From contig DNHA01000268.1 of the NCBI GenBank assembly GCA_003486025.1, forward strand, positions 7,890 through 27,393: a DNA stretch of 19,504 nucleotides. Direction: 5' to 3'. Below the pieces are notes generated by a model. It was not told where the DNA came from, did not search any database, and saw only the letters and a list, made by a program, of their open reading frames with translations. A program made the position numbers and the translations under genes. Below, piece by piece: positions 7,454 to 14,669 of the stretch; position 1 is the stretch's first letter; each line of letters begins with the position of its first letter. Origin of the DNA: Micrococcaceae bacterium (GTDB lineage: Bacteria; Actinomycetota; Actinomycetes; Actinomycetales; Micrococcaceae).

Positions 7454-7886
7454 TCATCCCACCTCCCTTCGTTTCTGTAACATCCATCTTACTCTCCTCT
7501 GTAATTTCTTTCAGATCGTCAGGAGAGAGCGGTTGAGGTGCTCCAAGGAGTAATTTAGCGGAAATGCGTTCAAGCATGTCCTTCTCGCTTTGAGAAACTT
7601 TCCATCCAACCTTTTTCAGCTGCTTAATTCGGATGTTGTAATTCACCTTTTCTTCATACGACGCATTCGGTTTGAGAACTGGATCTAACAGCGACTCGAT
7701 GACATCCATCCCGACAACCTGTGATTTGCCGCCAGATTCCAACGCTTTGTCCACCCCGTACTGGACGCGTTTCCACCATTGGTCGGCATGATCGACCCGT
7801 ATCCGGAGCTTTAAGGTTCTGATTGCGATCCACGCGGCGACGCCAGCAACGATCGGCGTAAGAAACGGAGTGATCGCCTCTAACAT
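7443..7886 (-). CDS. Hypothetical protein with one N-terminal membrane helix
   Basis: About 147 residues. Residues 4-22 (AITPFLTPIVAGVAAWIAI) form a single transmembrane helix followed by basic residues, so the rest should be cytoplasmic. The next part (DHADQWWKRVQYGVDKALE ... VVGMDVIESLLDP) is an aromatic/helical block that recalls a class of actinobacterial small membrane proteins of unknown role. The C-terminus is charged and probably flexible. The frame opens at ATG 7901, but the ATG at 7886 has a weak GCAGG upstream and directly precedes the helix, so it is preferred. It overlaps the 77-residue gene by 11 bases and both end at the same terminator. The window shows no nearby toxin, nuclease or phage structural gene that would explain it. 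Confidence 0.65.
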   Translation of the reverse strand: MLEAITPFLTPIVAGVAAWIAIRTLKLRIRVDHADQWWKRVQYGVDKALESGGKSQVVGMDVIESLLDPVLKPNASYEEKVNYNIRIKQLKKVGWKVSQSEKDMLERISAKLLLGAPQPLSPDDLKEITEESKMDVTETKGGGMNAS

Positions 7887-8047
7887 GATACGCCTGCACA
7901 CATGCCGTAAGAGCGATTTTCAATGGCCATCACTCCCCCAATCTAAACAGTCAATTGATCTGATCATAAGCGTTCGTGGGCATGCTGTCATCAGGGACTC
8001 GTCCGCCGAATCGATGTGACGGTGGCAGTACGTCGTATATTCATCTC

Positions 8048-8911
8048 ATGACCGATACTGCCCAACAGAACCGCGACGTCGAAGCGGCAAAATTCATCGT
8101 GCGATGACTGAATATCATTCGTGAGGATGAAGCGGCGTTGCAACAGCTGCCCTCGCCACAGTAGAGGGCGGCCCTATGGGACGACGAGCAAGCCCTGCCC
8201 GAGCTCTCAATCACGGCATTCGTCCAGTCCAAGCTTGCAGTGGCGTACGGTCACATCACCGTGCTGGCTAAAGTAGTGGGGCTCAAGCCAGGCGATGAAA
8301 TTTCAGAACTGGATGCTCCCCCGTATGGATGCTTTGAATTGATCCGAACCGCAATGGAGTGCGCGGCACATGCATCGTGGGTGATTACGCCGGACGATAC
8401 CCGCAAACGCTTAGAACGTAGACTTTTCTCGGAAGCCGACGAAATCGAAAATGTCGAAAAATATCTAAAGGCGTCCAAGAGTGAAAATATGCAGCAGATA
8501 GAGAACAAAAAGTCTCGACTCAAGCAGTATTCGCGGCGACTCGATGACGATTTCATCCCGTGGAAGGCTACCGATGATGGCCGAGAAGTATCCAAAATAG
8601 GCATCGTAAACTTGATCAGTCAGGTCCAGGACTTCAGAGATCCCCAGGCTCTTGGCGGGTTCAAAACTGGCGTTTCGTGGAGTGCAATTTGGCGTGCATG
8701 TAGCGGAGCAGCGCATGACTCGACTTGGATCATGACATTACTAAACACGCTTGAACCCGTTGAGGGGACGCGGGAAGGCTTCACCGAGCGCCATATCGTC
8801 GGTCCGAATTATGACACCATCAAGTTTGCTTTATTCGGCGCTACGGAGCTTTTGGTGAGTGCCTTGGAAAGGTTCGCTGAGTTATCACTGCCCGGACATC
8901 AGGAGGCCTGA
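8048..8911 (+). pseudogene. Hypothetical protein with HEPN-like features, interrupted by two in-frame stops
   Basis: From ATG 8048 the same frame runs 288 codons to 8911 but is broken by TGA (8105-8107, codon 20) and TAG (8162-8164, codon 39). The protein sense clearly continues across both, so these look like nonsense substitutions rather than frameshifts. The intact remainder (from GTG 8240, 223 residues, no good ribosome site) has a helical region with IRTAMECAAHASWVI, a coiled-coil-like charged middle, and WRACSGAAHDSTW. The last contains R-x6-H (Arg at 8693-8695, His at 8714-8716), compatible with the Rx4-6H motif of HEPN-superfamily RNases, but this short motif alone is weak. Family not recognised. 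A truncated product from an internal start is the alternative to full inactivation. Confidence 0.6.
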
Positions 8912-9017
8912 TATAACTTCACGCATTCAATAGTTTGCATCCTAGGCTAGATGGAGCACATCAAGGTTTGTAGGGACTTGATCTATTGAGTCTCGGTCGT
9001 GGGAACGTCGGTGGTGA

Positions 9018-10170
9018 TGCTGTGCCGCACTCAGTCCCGGATTGGAACTGCGCCTTGCACCAGAACGCAGCGGAGTCATCTACAATCCCGCGAGCACGTG
9101 GCTGCTCATTCCCGGATCGACCAAGCTCAGCATCAGTGAAGTCACCCTCATGACCGCTTGTTGATCCAAAACATCCGTGCCCGGGACTGCCCGCGCTTCA
9201 TACGGCACTGATCAGCCCAGGGTTCGTCGCTAAAACCGGCGACCGCATACTGGCTACATCAACGGCCATAGGGAGTGAACCGCAGCAGCTCAGCATCTCT
9301 GAAATGGATTCGCGGCGGCAGGCCTTGGGCCCTAGGTCCTACCGGCACCGGCAAGAGCTCAATGCTGCTGAACCGTATTCGGCAGAACTTGGAAGCCGGC
9401 CGGTCAGTCATCGTGAGCGAGCCCAAAGATCTTGTGGTCGATGTGCTCACGCAGATTCCAGACCACCGCATACACGACTTGGTACTCCTCGATCCGCTCG
9501 ATAAAGCACCCACCGGGTTCATCCCCCTAGATCTTGCCGGACGTTCACCCGCATTGGTTGCAGATCAGCCCTTCAGCTTCTTCGCCGCTGAGTACGGAAA
9601 GGACTTACTCGGACCTCGGTCGGCTGACTTCCTCCAGCTTGCACTGGACACAGTTGCACACGATGAGAACCCCACACTCGTCAAGCTGCCGATCCTGCTG
9701 ACCAATCCACCATTCCGACAGAAACTCACTGCACTCCGGATCGCCGCCGACCCGCTGCATGCCGCACCATTTTGGCATTGGTACGAAAGCCTGGCATCAG
9801 ATGCCCGCACCCAAGTGATCGCGCCGATCCAGAATGAGCTCCGATTCTTTCTGCAAGAACCGCTGCGCAGCGTCCTGGCGCAACCCTCGTCACGCTTCAA
9901 CCTCCGGGGCCCCGTCAACGGAAACAAGGTCCTGCTCGCGCCCTTCACGGGGGCACGCTTGGAACCGAAGCCGCGTAACAGCCCGGATCATTGGTGATCA
10001 GCGAACTCTGGGAAGCATTCAAGGAGCCCGTCCGTGTTACGGAACGACTGCGCAGCACCGTGATGATCTACCTGGACGAAGCGCAGTTGTTCCTCGAACA
10101 CTTCCCCGTAGACACTGTCGAAGCGCTGGCCATGAGCAATTCTCGACGCACGGATCTCACACCCGATAGA
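9018..10170 (+). pseudogene. Decayed conjugation-type HerA/TraG (FtsK-like) ATPase
   Basis: The protein sense moves through several frames. RLAPERSGVIYNPAST... (frame from 9018) shifts near 9151-9165 to PGLPALHTALISPGFVAKTG...QQLSISEMDSRRQALG, and shifts near 9320-9335 to GPTGTGKSSMLLNRIRQ (Walker A, 9335-9358) and a long intact stretch to about 9945. A third shift, with a TAA at 9976, leads to LVISELWEAF and VMIYLDEAQ (Walker B, 10060-10086). Order and spacing fit HerA-domain/VirD4-like DNA-transfer ATPases of actinobacterial mobile elements. The C-terminus after Walker B is missing, cut just before the tRNA-Ala terminator. The longest surviving frame (9275-9997, 240 residues) might be annotated as a gene, but it lacks Walker B and the C-terminus. 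It is inactive as read. Confidence 0.75.
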
Positions 10171-10173
10171 ACA

Positions 10174-10212
10174 CAAGAATCCCACCTCGCGAAAGGCGAG
10201 ATGGGATTCTTG
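10174..10212 (-). terminator. Hairpin terminator after tRNA-Ala
   Basis: Inverted repeat 10174-10190 / 10196-10212: 17 bp, fully paired in minus-strand RNA with one G-U, and a 5-base loop. It starts 11 bases after the tRNA 3' end. Only a weak T-rich tract follows, but stem strength and position support termination and 3'-end processing. Confidence 0.7.
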
Positions 10213-10223
10213 AATTTAATTTG

Positions 10224-10296
10224 TGGAGATAAGGGGATTCGAACCCCTGACCTTCTGCATGCCATGCAGACGCGCTACCAACTGCGCCATACCCCC
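10224..10296 (-). tRNA. tRNA-Ala (anticodon GGC)
   Basis: 73 bases forming a full cloverleaf on the minus strand. The acceptor GGGGGTA/TATCTCC contains the G3:U70 pair that marks alanine tRNAs. The D-arm GCGC..GCGC, anticodon stem TCTGC/GCAGA with loop ATGGCAT (anticodon GGC), T-arm AGGGG TTCGAAT CCCCT and discriminator A are all present. CCA is not encoded, as is common in actinobacteria. It sits 81 bases downstream of rsfS on the same strand. Its 3' end is the boundary of the relic element to the left. Confidence 0.97.
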
Positions 10297-10377
10297 AAAG
10301 GATTGCTTTCTGATCAGGCAACTTACTAATCATAAGTGAGCTCTGACCGAGGAAGCAAATCCGATTTTTAGTTAAGA

Positions 10378-10746
10378 CTATTTGGCTTCTGCAGTGATTT
10401 CGATGACCGGGCAGTCAGACCACAGTCGGTCCAGAGCGTAGAAGACACGGTCTTCTTGGTGCTGGATGTGGACGACCACGTCACCATAGTCCAGAAGAAC
10501 CCAACGGCCCAAGCCGAATCCTTCGCGGCGTACCGGACGAAGGTCGAACTTTGACAGGACCATTGCCTGGACCTCGTCAGCGATTGCGTTGACCTGTGGC
10601 TCAGAACCACCGGAGACGATCAGGAACGCGTCAGTTACGCCCATACGTTCGGCGACATCAAGTGCCACAATGTCTTCTGCCAACTTGTCAGATGCGGCCT
10701 GAGCGGCCACCTGAACGAGGGCGATAGAGTCTGCGTGTGCTCCCAT
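10378..10746 (-). CDS. rsfS: Ribosome silencing factor RsfS (RsfA/Iojap family)
   Basis: 122 residues, typical of the DUF143/Iojap family. RsfS binds uL14 on the 50S subunit and blocks joining with 30S when nutrients are low. Recognisable segments are AAQAASDKLAEDIVALDVAE, the VSGGSEPQVNAIADEV block (usually SG.S.RQ/PQV.AI), and RREGFGLGRWVLLDYGDVVVHIQ...FYALDRLW, the conserved core of the fold. Start ATG 10746 has an AAGGAG-type site, spaced somewhat long (about 12 bases). It follows the Ala/Pro/Lys-rich membrane protein gene by 48 nt, and the nadD - rsfS order with one gene between is common in actinobacteria. Confidence 0.95.
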   Translation of the reverse strand: MGAHADSIALVQVAAQAASDKLAEDIVALDVAERMGVTDAFLIVSGGSEPQVNAIADEVQAMVLSKFDLRPVRREGFGLGRWVLLDYGDVVVHIQHQEDRVFYALDRLWSDCPVIEITAEAK

Positions 10747-10794
10747 GAAGTGGGGTGTCTCCTTATAGAGGTATAGATCGAGAACTTAATTGTC

Positions 10795-12357
10795 CTACGA
10801 AGACAGCGAACTGATCAACATGACAATACCCGCAATGAGCGCGGCACCGCCCACGCTGAGTGCAGCGATCATAGCAATCAGCATGTTGTTTGCACGCCGA
10901 ACGCCGTGAGTTTGAGCATCCAATGGCACCAGCCCTTGAGCATCAACCGCCTCGATACGTGGCATTTCCACATTCGCTTGCGGCGCTGAAGCTTGAGCAG
11001 TCGATTGCTCATTTGGGCCAGCGGGTTTTACTTGCGGCTTTGCCGCTGGCTTGACCGCTGGGGTGGCCGCAGGTTTAGCCGCGGGTACGGGTTGCGGCTT
11101 CGCCGAGGCCGGTGCTGATTTAGCGGGTGGGACCTTTGAAGCAGGCTTGACCACCGGCTTAACAGTTTTCGAGGCAGGTTTTGGAGGCATCTTGCCGACA
11201 CTTGGCTTCTTCGATGCCTGCGAATTATGCTTCAGTTTGTCCGAGAGCTTTCCGCTGGAATCTAGGTCCAGCGAGACGCTTTCGGTCTTGGGTCCTTGCA
11301 CGCCAGTCTTCGCGATACGGTCTTCGACTTCGCGAATATTACCCAGGGCACCGGTAAAAGGATCGGAGAGCGGCTGCTCTTTACCCTTCTTGGCGTTCTC
11401 AATACGCAGTCGTTCACGCTCGGCCGCGCGACGAGAAATAATCGCAGCACGAGCGGCCATTTCCCGCTGATGCGCCAGCACTTCGAGATCAATCTCACCA
11501 TCATCTTCATTCAAAAGATTCGGATCAACTGGAGTCTTGGGATCGTGGGAGCGTCGAGCGGCCAGGGCCTCTTCGACACTCATCACCGTGGTTTCCGGTG
11601 AATCGTCCGTCGGCTTCGGTTTCGGAGCTGGCTTAGCCGTGTTGGGCTTCTGATTCGCAGAGTGAGGATTCTGATCCGCGAGCGACTGCAAACGTAGCTG
11701 GCGTCGCGTCAACGGTTTCGGCTCTTCGGCCGGTTCCACCGTGGGAACGTTAGTGGTCAGCGCACCGACCTCTTCTTCAAGGCGACGGCGTTCGCGCAGT
11801 GCTTCGCGATCACGGGCACGGCGCAGAGAGGCGCGCTCCCCCAATGGCTGATCTGCCGATTCATCAGGCTTTGCAGCGGACTGAGTTTTTGGTTCCGCGC
11901 TAGGCTTCGCGACGCTGTCAGCCCGATTTACAGCTGGCTTGGGAGCTGCTGGAGCCGTCTTGGGTTCCGTTGGCTGCTTGGGGGCTGAACTGGCCTTTGG
12001 AGCAGCGGCTGGCTTGCCTACTGGCTTCTTTGCTTCGGCGGCTGAAGTCTCCGGTACTCCGGATGGGCTTTTATCAACCGGCGCTTTTATCGAGGCAGGC
12101 TTCGCCGGCGCTTTAGTCAGCGGTGTTTTTGCTTCCGGTTTCGCCGAAGGCTTTGAAGCAGATGGAGCGGCAGTTTTCGGGTCAGCTGGGCTGGCACCTG
12201 CCGAAGGCTTAACATCCTTCTTTTCAGTTGCCTGCACATCGGCTAGCTTCTTGGCTTCCTGCTCGGCCTTGCTGCTGGCCAGCATGGCTTCCATTTCAGC
12301 GCGCCGCTTTTCACGCAATGCTCGCCGGCTTGAAGCCGGCTGCGTGTTATCGCTCAT
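10795..12357 (-). CDS. Ala/Pro/Lys-rich protein with C-terminal membrane anchor
   Basis: About 520 residues. The N-terminus is a highly charged helix (SSRRALREKRRAEMEAMLAS), followed by long low-complexity stretches of Ala, Pro, Lys and Ser, with two Arg-rich helical blocks (around ASLRRARDREALRERRRLEE and AARAAIISRRAAERERLRIE). A single transmembrane helix near the C-terminus (NMLIAMIAALSVGGAALIAG...) leaves almost no tail, so it is a tail-anchored protein with a large cytoplasmic part, by the positive-inside rule. The frame opens at 12396, but ATG 12357 has GGAGA about 8 bases upstream and gives the conserved-looking MSDNTQ start, so it is used. Function unknown. A gene of this type between nadD and rsfS seems usual in Micrococcaceae. 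Confidence 0.8.
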   Translation of the reverse strand: MSDNTQPASSRRALREKRRAEMEAMLASSKAEQEAKKLADVQATEKKDVKPSAGASPADPKTAAPSASKPSAKPEAKTPLTKAPAKPASIKAPVDKSPSGVPETSAAEAKKPVGKPAAAPKASSAPKQPTEPKTAPAAPKPAVNRADSVAKPSAEPKTQSAAKPDESADQPLGERASLRRARDREALRERRRLEEEVGALTTNVPTVEPAEEPKPLTRRQLRLQSLADQNPHSANQKPNTAKPAPKPKPTDDSPETTVMSVEEALAARRSHDPKTPVDPNLLNEDDGEIDLEVLAHQREMAARAAIISRRAAERERLRIENAKKGKEQPLSDPFTGALGNIREVEDRIAKTGVQGPKTESVSLDLDSSGKLSDKLKHNSQASKKPSVGKMPPKPASKTVKPVVKPASKVPPAKSAPASAKPQPVPAAKPAATPAVKPAAKPQVKPAGPNEQSTAQASAPQANVEMPRIEAVDAQGLVPLDAQTHGVRRANNMLIAMIAALSVGGAALIAGIVMLISSLSS

Positions 12358-12439
12358 CCTGTTCTTCTCCCGACCGCGTAGACAAAATACCGTCACCCTT
12401 ACCTAGAGATTATGCCGTGTTAGAGGTAGCAATGTGAGG

Positions 12440-13045
12440 TTACGACTCGGTATAGAGCCCATATTTTGCAATGTACTGCACCACACCGTCCGGAACCAAG
12501 TACCAGACAGGCTTGCCTTGGGCTACTCGACCGCGGCAATCTGTGGAGGAAATCGCCAATGCTGGGATTTCTAATAATGAAACGTTCTCTTGGTGAAGCT
12601 CCGGAAGCACATGCCCGGGACGGCTTACACCGACAAAATGCGCCAAGTCCCAGACTTGATCTATGTCTTTCCAACTGGCGATACGGCTGAGCGCATCGGC
12701 ACCGGTGATAAAGAACAGCTCCGCCTCGGGACGTTCGGCACGAAGATCGAGCAAGGTGTCGTGCGTATACGTTGCGCCTTCACGGTCGATGTCCACTCGG
12801 CTCACCGTGAAGCCCGGGTTCGAAGCCGTCGCAATAACCGTCATCAAGTAACGGTGCTCGGCGGCAGATACCACTCGTGAGGATTTCTGCCAAGGCTGTC
12901 CGGTAGGAACGAACACCACTTCATCCAGATCATATTCAGCAGCAACCTCGCTGGCTGCTACCAGGTGACCATTATGGATGGGATCAAAAGTACCGCCCAT
13001 CACGCCGAGGCGCAATGGGCGGTTCTTATCTTTTGGACCAGTCAA
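12440..13045 (-). CDS. nadD: Nicotinate-nucleotide adenylyltransferase NadD
   Basis: 201 residues, normal length. It transfers AMP from ATP to nicotinate mononucleotide, giving deamido-NAD in NAD biosynthesis, in the cytoplasm. [12 protein letters not shown] (residues 17-28) contains the nucleotidyltransferase HxGH-type motif (HNGH, 24-27), and [12 protein letters not shown] near the C-terminus is the ISSTxxR ATP-binding motif. The start as read is TTG at 13045, 2 nt after the stop of the 69-residue gene, with no clear ribosome site. Translational coupling with that gene is the likely explanation, and an internal ATG at 13000 would remove the lead before the conserved strand. It heads toward rsfS with one gene between. 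Confidence 0.95.
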   Translation of the reverse strand: MTGPKDKNRPLRLGVMGGTFDPIHNGHLVAASEVAAEYDLDEVVFVPTGQPWQKSSRVVSAAEHRYLMTVIATASNPGFTVSRVDIDREGATYTHDTLLDLRAERPEAELFFITGADALSRIASWKDIDQVWDLAHFVGVSRPGHVLPELHQENVSLLEIPALAISSTDCRGRVAQGKPVWYLVPDGVVQYIAKYGLYTES

Positions 13046-13047
13046 AA

Positions 13048-13257
13048 CTAGTGCTTGTCGCCATGAACCTTGAACTGACGGTGAACATCTTCACCCTCAG
13101 GATGATCCGCGTGACGCATGCCCACGTTGGTGTAGGAAACGGCGACCAGCAACAACACCATCAGCGTAAGGAAGATGCCACCACCAATGATGATTGCCAT
13201 GGTGTGCGGGTCCATGCCGGTGGATGCAGCTTCAGAAGCCATAATCAACGCGTTCAA
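13048..13257 (-). CDS. Small single-pass membrane protein upstream of nadD
   Basis: 69 residues. Residues 20-41 ([22 protein letters not shown]) form one transmembrane helix, followed by a His-rich charged cytoplasmic or extracellular tail ([21 protein letters not shown]). The start is TTG at 13257, chosen because GGAG lies 7 bases upstream, while the ATG five codons later has no ribosome site. The stop is 2 nt from the nadD start. The 106-base gap to proA probably carries the promoter for this gene and nadD, but I see no clear -35/-10 pair. Function unknown; similar small proteins next to nadD are frequent in Micrococcaceae (recalled, not checked). Confidence 0.75.
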   Translation of the reverse strand: MNALIMASEAASTGMDPHTMAIIIGGGIFLTLMVLLLVAVSYTNVGMRHADHPEGEDVHRQFKVHGDKH

Positions 13258-13363
13258 CTTATTTCTCCAAACGTTTTAACGAGACCATATTTGCATGACA
13301 AACACTGGTCCGAAAAGTAACGGTACGATTCTTCTACATCCTACCGAAAACACAGAACATAAA

Positions 13364-14668
13364 CTATTTACGAATATGCCCGTCGCCCTGGACGATCCAT
13401 TTGGTTGTCGTCAGTTCGGACAAGCCCATGGGACCGCGGGCATGCATCTTCTGTGTGGAGATGCCCACTTCTGCGCCTAAGCCCAGCTGTCCCCCGTCGG
13501 TGAATCTAGTCGAAGCATTAACAATCACTGCGGCAGATTCAATCTCCGCAATAAATCTCTCGGATTCAGCCAGTGATGAAGTAATGATCGCTTCGGTATG
13601 TCCGGTGGAGTATTCGCGGATATGCTCCAGCGCCTCATCCATCGTATCTACGAGCTTAACCGCGATGTCCAGGTCTAGGTACTCGTTGCGCCAGTCATCT
13701 TCGCCGGCAGCAATAGTCTCAATCCCCGGCACCAAGGCAGCAACACGTGCGTCGGTATGCAACGTCACGCCAGCCTGCGCGAGAGCTTTGAGTACCGCCG
13801 GCGCAGCCGCAGCATCTTTGGCGATCAGCAGGGTTTCTACCGTATTGCACACGCTGGGACGGTGAGTCTTCGCGTTGAGCAAGATGTCGGTTGCCATTTC
13901 CTCATCGGCGCTTGCGCCCATGAAAATGTGCACATTGCCTTCGCCGGTTTCGATCACTGGAACCTTGGCCGTGGTCACCACGCGCTGGATCAATTCCCGG
14001 CCACCGCGTGGGATCAGCACATCGATACGGCCACGTGCTGCCATCATCGCATCGGCGCCTTCGCGTCCGTATTCGTCCACTGAGATCACTAGATCCCGCG
14101 GCAAGGAGACGGACTCCAAGGCGTTGCGGATGTAGTTGACCAATGCGACATTCGAGTTCAGCGCAGCGGATCCACCACGGAGCAATACCGCGTTGCCGCT
14201 CTTGAGCGACAACCCCGCGATATCAACGGTCACGTTGGGACGCGCCTCGTAAATGGTGCCGATAACGCCCATGGGGACGTTGATCTGACGCATCCGCAAG
14301 CCATTCGGGAGGGTCTCTCCACGCACAACCCGGCCAACCGGATCGGGTAGGCCGATAAGCTCTTCGAGCGCTGAGATCAGTCCGTTGATACGCTGGTCAT
14401 CAAGCTTGAGCCGGTCAAGCATCGCAGCACTCGTACCGCGCTCCCGGCCATTTTCCAGGTCTTTGGCGTTTGCAGCCATGATTTGCTGACGGTGAGCATC
14501 GATGGTGTCAGCGATGGCGCGCAGCGCCTTATCTTTCCAATCACGGTTTGCTCGCGCAAGTGTCCGCGAGGCCCGGCGGGCCCGATCTGCCAGCTGGTTG
14601 ACCGACGTAGCAACGTCGGTGGTGGATTCGGTCTTGGTTTCGGCTGAATCTAGACTCATGTCTCCCAT
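13364..14668 (-). CDS. proA: Gamma-glutamyl phosphate reductase ProA
   Basis: 434 residues. It performs the second step of proline synthesis, NADPH-dependent reduction of gamma-glutamyl phosphate to glutamate semialdehyde, in the cytoplasm. It is an aldehyde-dehydrogenase-fold enzyme. GVIGTIYEARPNVTVDIAGL (residues 134-153) is the conserved nucleotide-side block, and THRPSVCNTVETLL carries the catalytic Cys274. The C-terminal FTDGGQLGLGAEVGISTQK region is also diagnostic. ATG 14668 is 1 nt after the proB stop, and an AGGT site 8 bases upstream lies inside the end of proB, so it is used instead of the second ATG at 14659. It belongs to the obgE-proB-proA run. Confidence 0.97.
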   Translation of the reverse strand: MGDMSLDSAETKTESTTDVATSVNQLADRARRASRTLARANRDWKDKALRAIADTIDAHRQQIMAANAKDLENGRERGTSAAMLDRLKLDDQRINGLISALEELIGLPDPVGRVVRGETLPNGLRMRQINVPMGVIGTIYEARPNVTVDIAGLSLKSGNAVLLRGGSAALNSNVALVNYIRNALESVSLPRDLVISVDEYGREGADAMMAARGRIDVLIPRGGRELIQRVVTTAKVPVIETGEGNVHIFMGASADEEMATDILLNAKTHRPSVCNTVETLLIAKDAAAAPAVLKALAQAGVTLHTDARVAALVPGIETIAAGEDDWRNEYLDLDIAVKLVDTMDEALEHIREYSTGHTEAIITSSLAESERFIAEIESAAVIVNASTRFTDGGQLGLGAEVGISTQKMHARGPMGLSELTTTKWIVQGDGHIRK

Positions 14669-14669
14669 T

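Noticed and set aside
8105..8164. Recoding (selenocysteine or stop read-through) of the two stops at 8105 and 8162
   Set aside because: Two different stops close together, no stem-loop typical of a bacterial SECIS seen after the TGA, and an adjacent decayed gene make simple inactivation more likely.
10191..10213. Inverted repeat as a CRISPR or transposon end
   Set aside because: It is a single 17-bp stem with a 5-base loop directly after a tRNA and reads as a terminator; no repeat array or target duplication is seen.
9991..10329. 112-residue plus-strand frame as a gene
   Set aside because: Its first half is the Walker B part of the broken ATPase and its second half runs antisense through the tRNA-Ala gene.
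11051..12406. Long plus-strand open frames opposite the Ala/Pro/Lys-rich gene
   Set aside because: They are antisense shadows produced by GC-rich repetitive codons; the protein senses are low-complexity Gly/Ala strings without a ribosome site.
13401..14135. Plus-strand frames opposite proA
   Set aside because: proA is unmistakable on the minus strand, and the opposing frames have no known domain.
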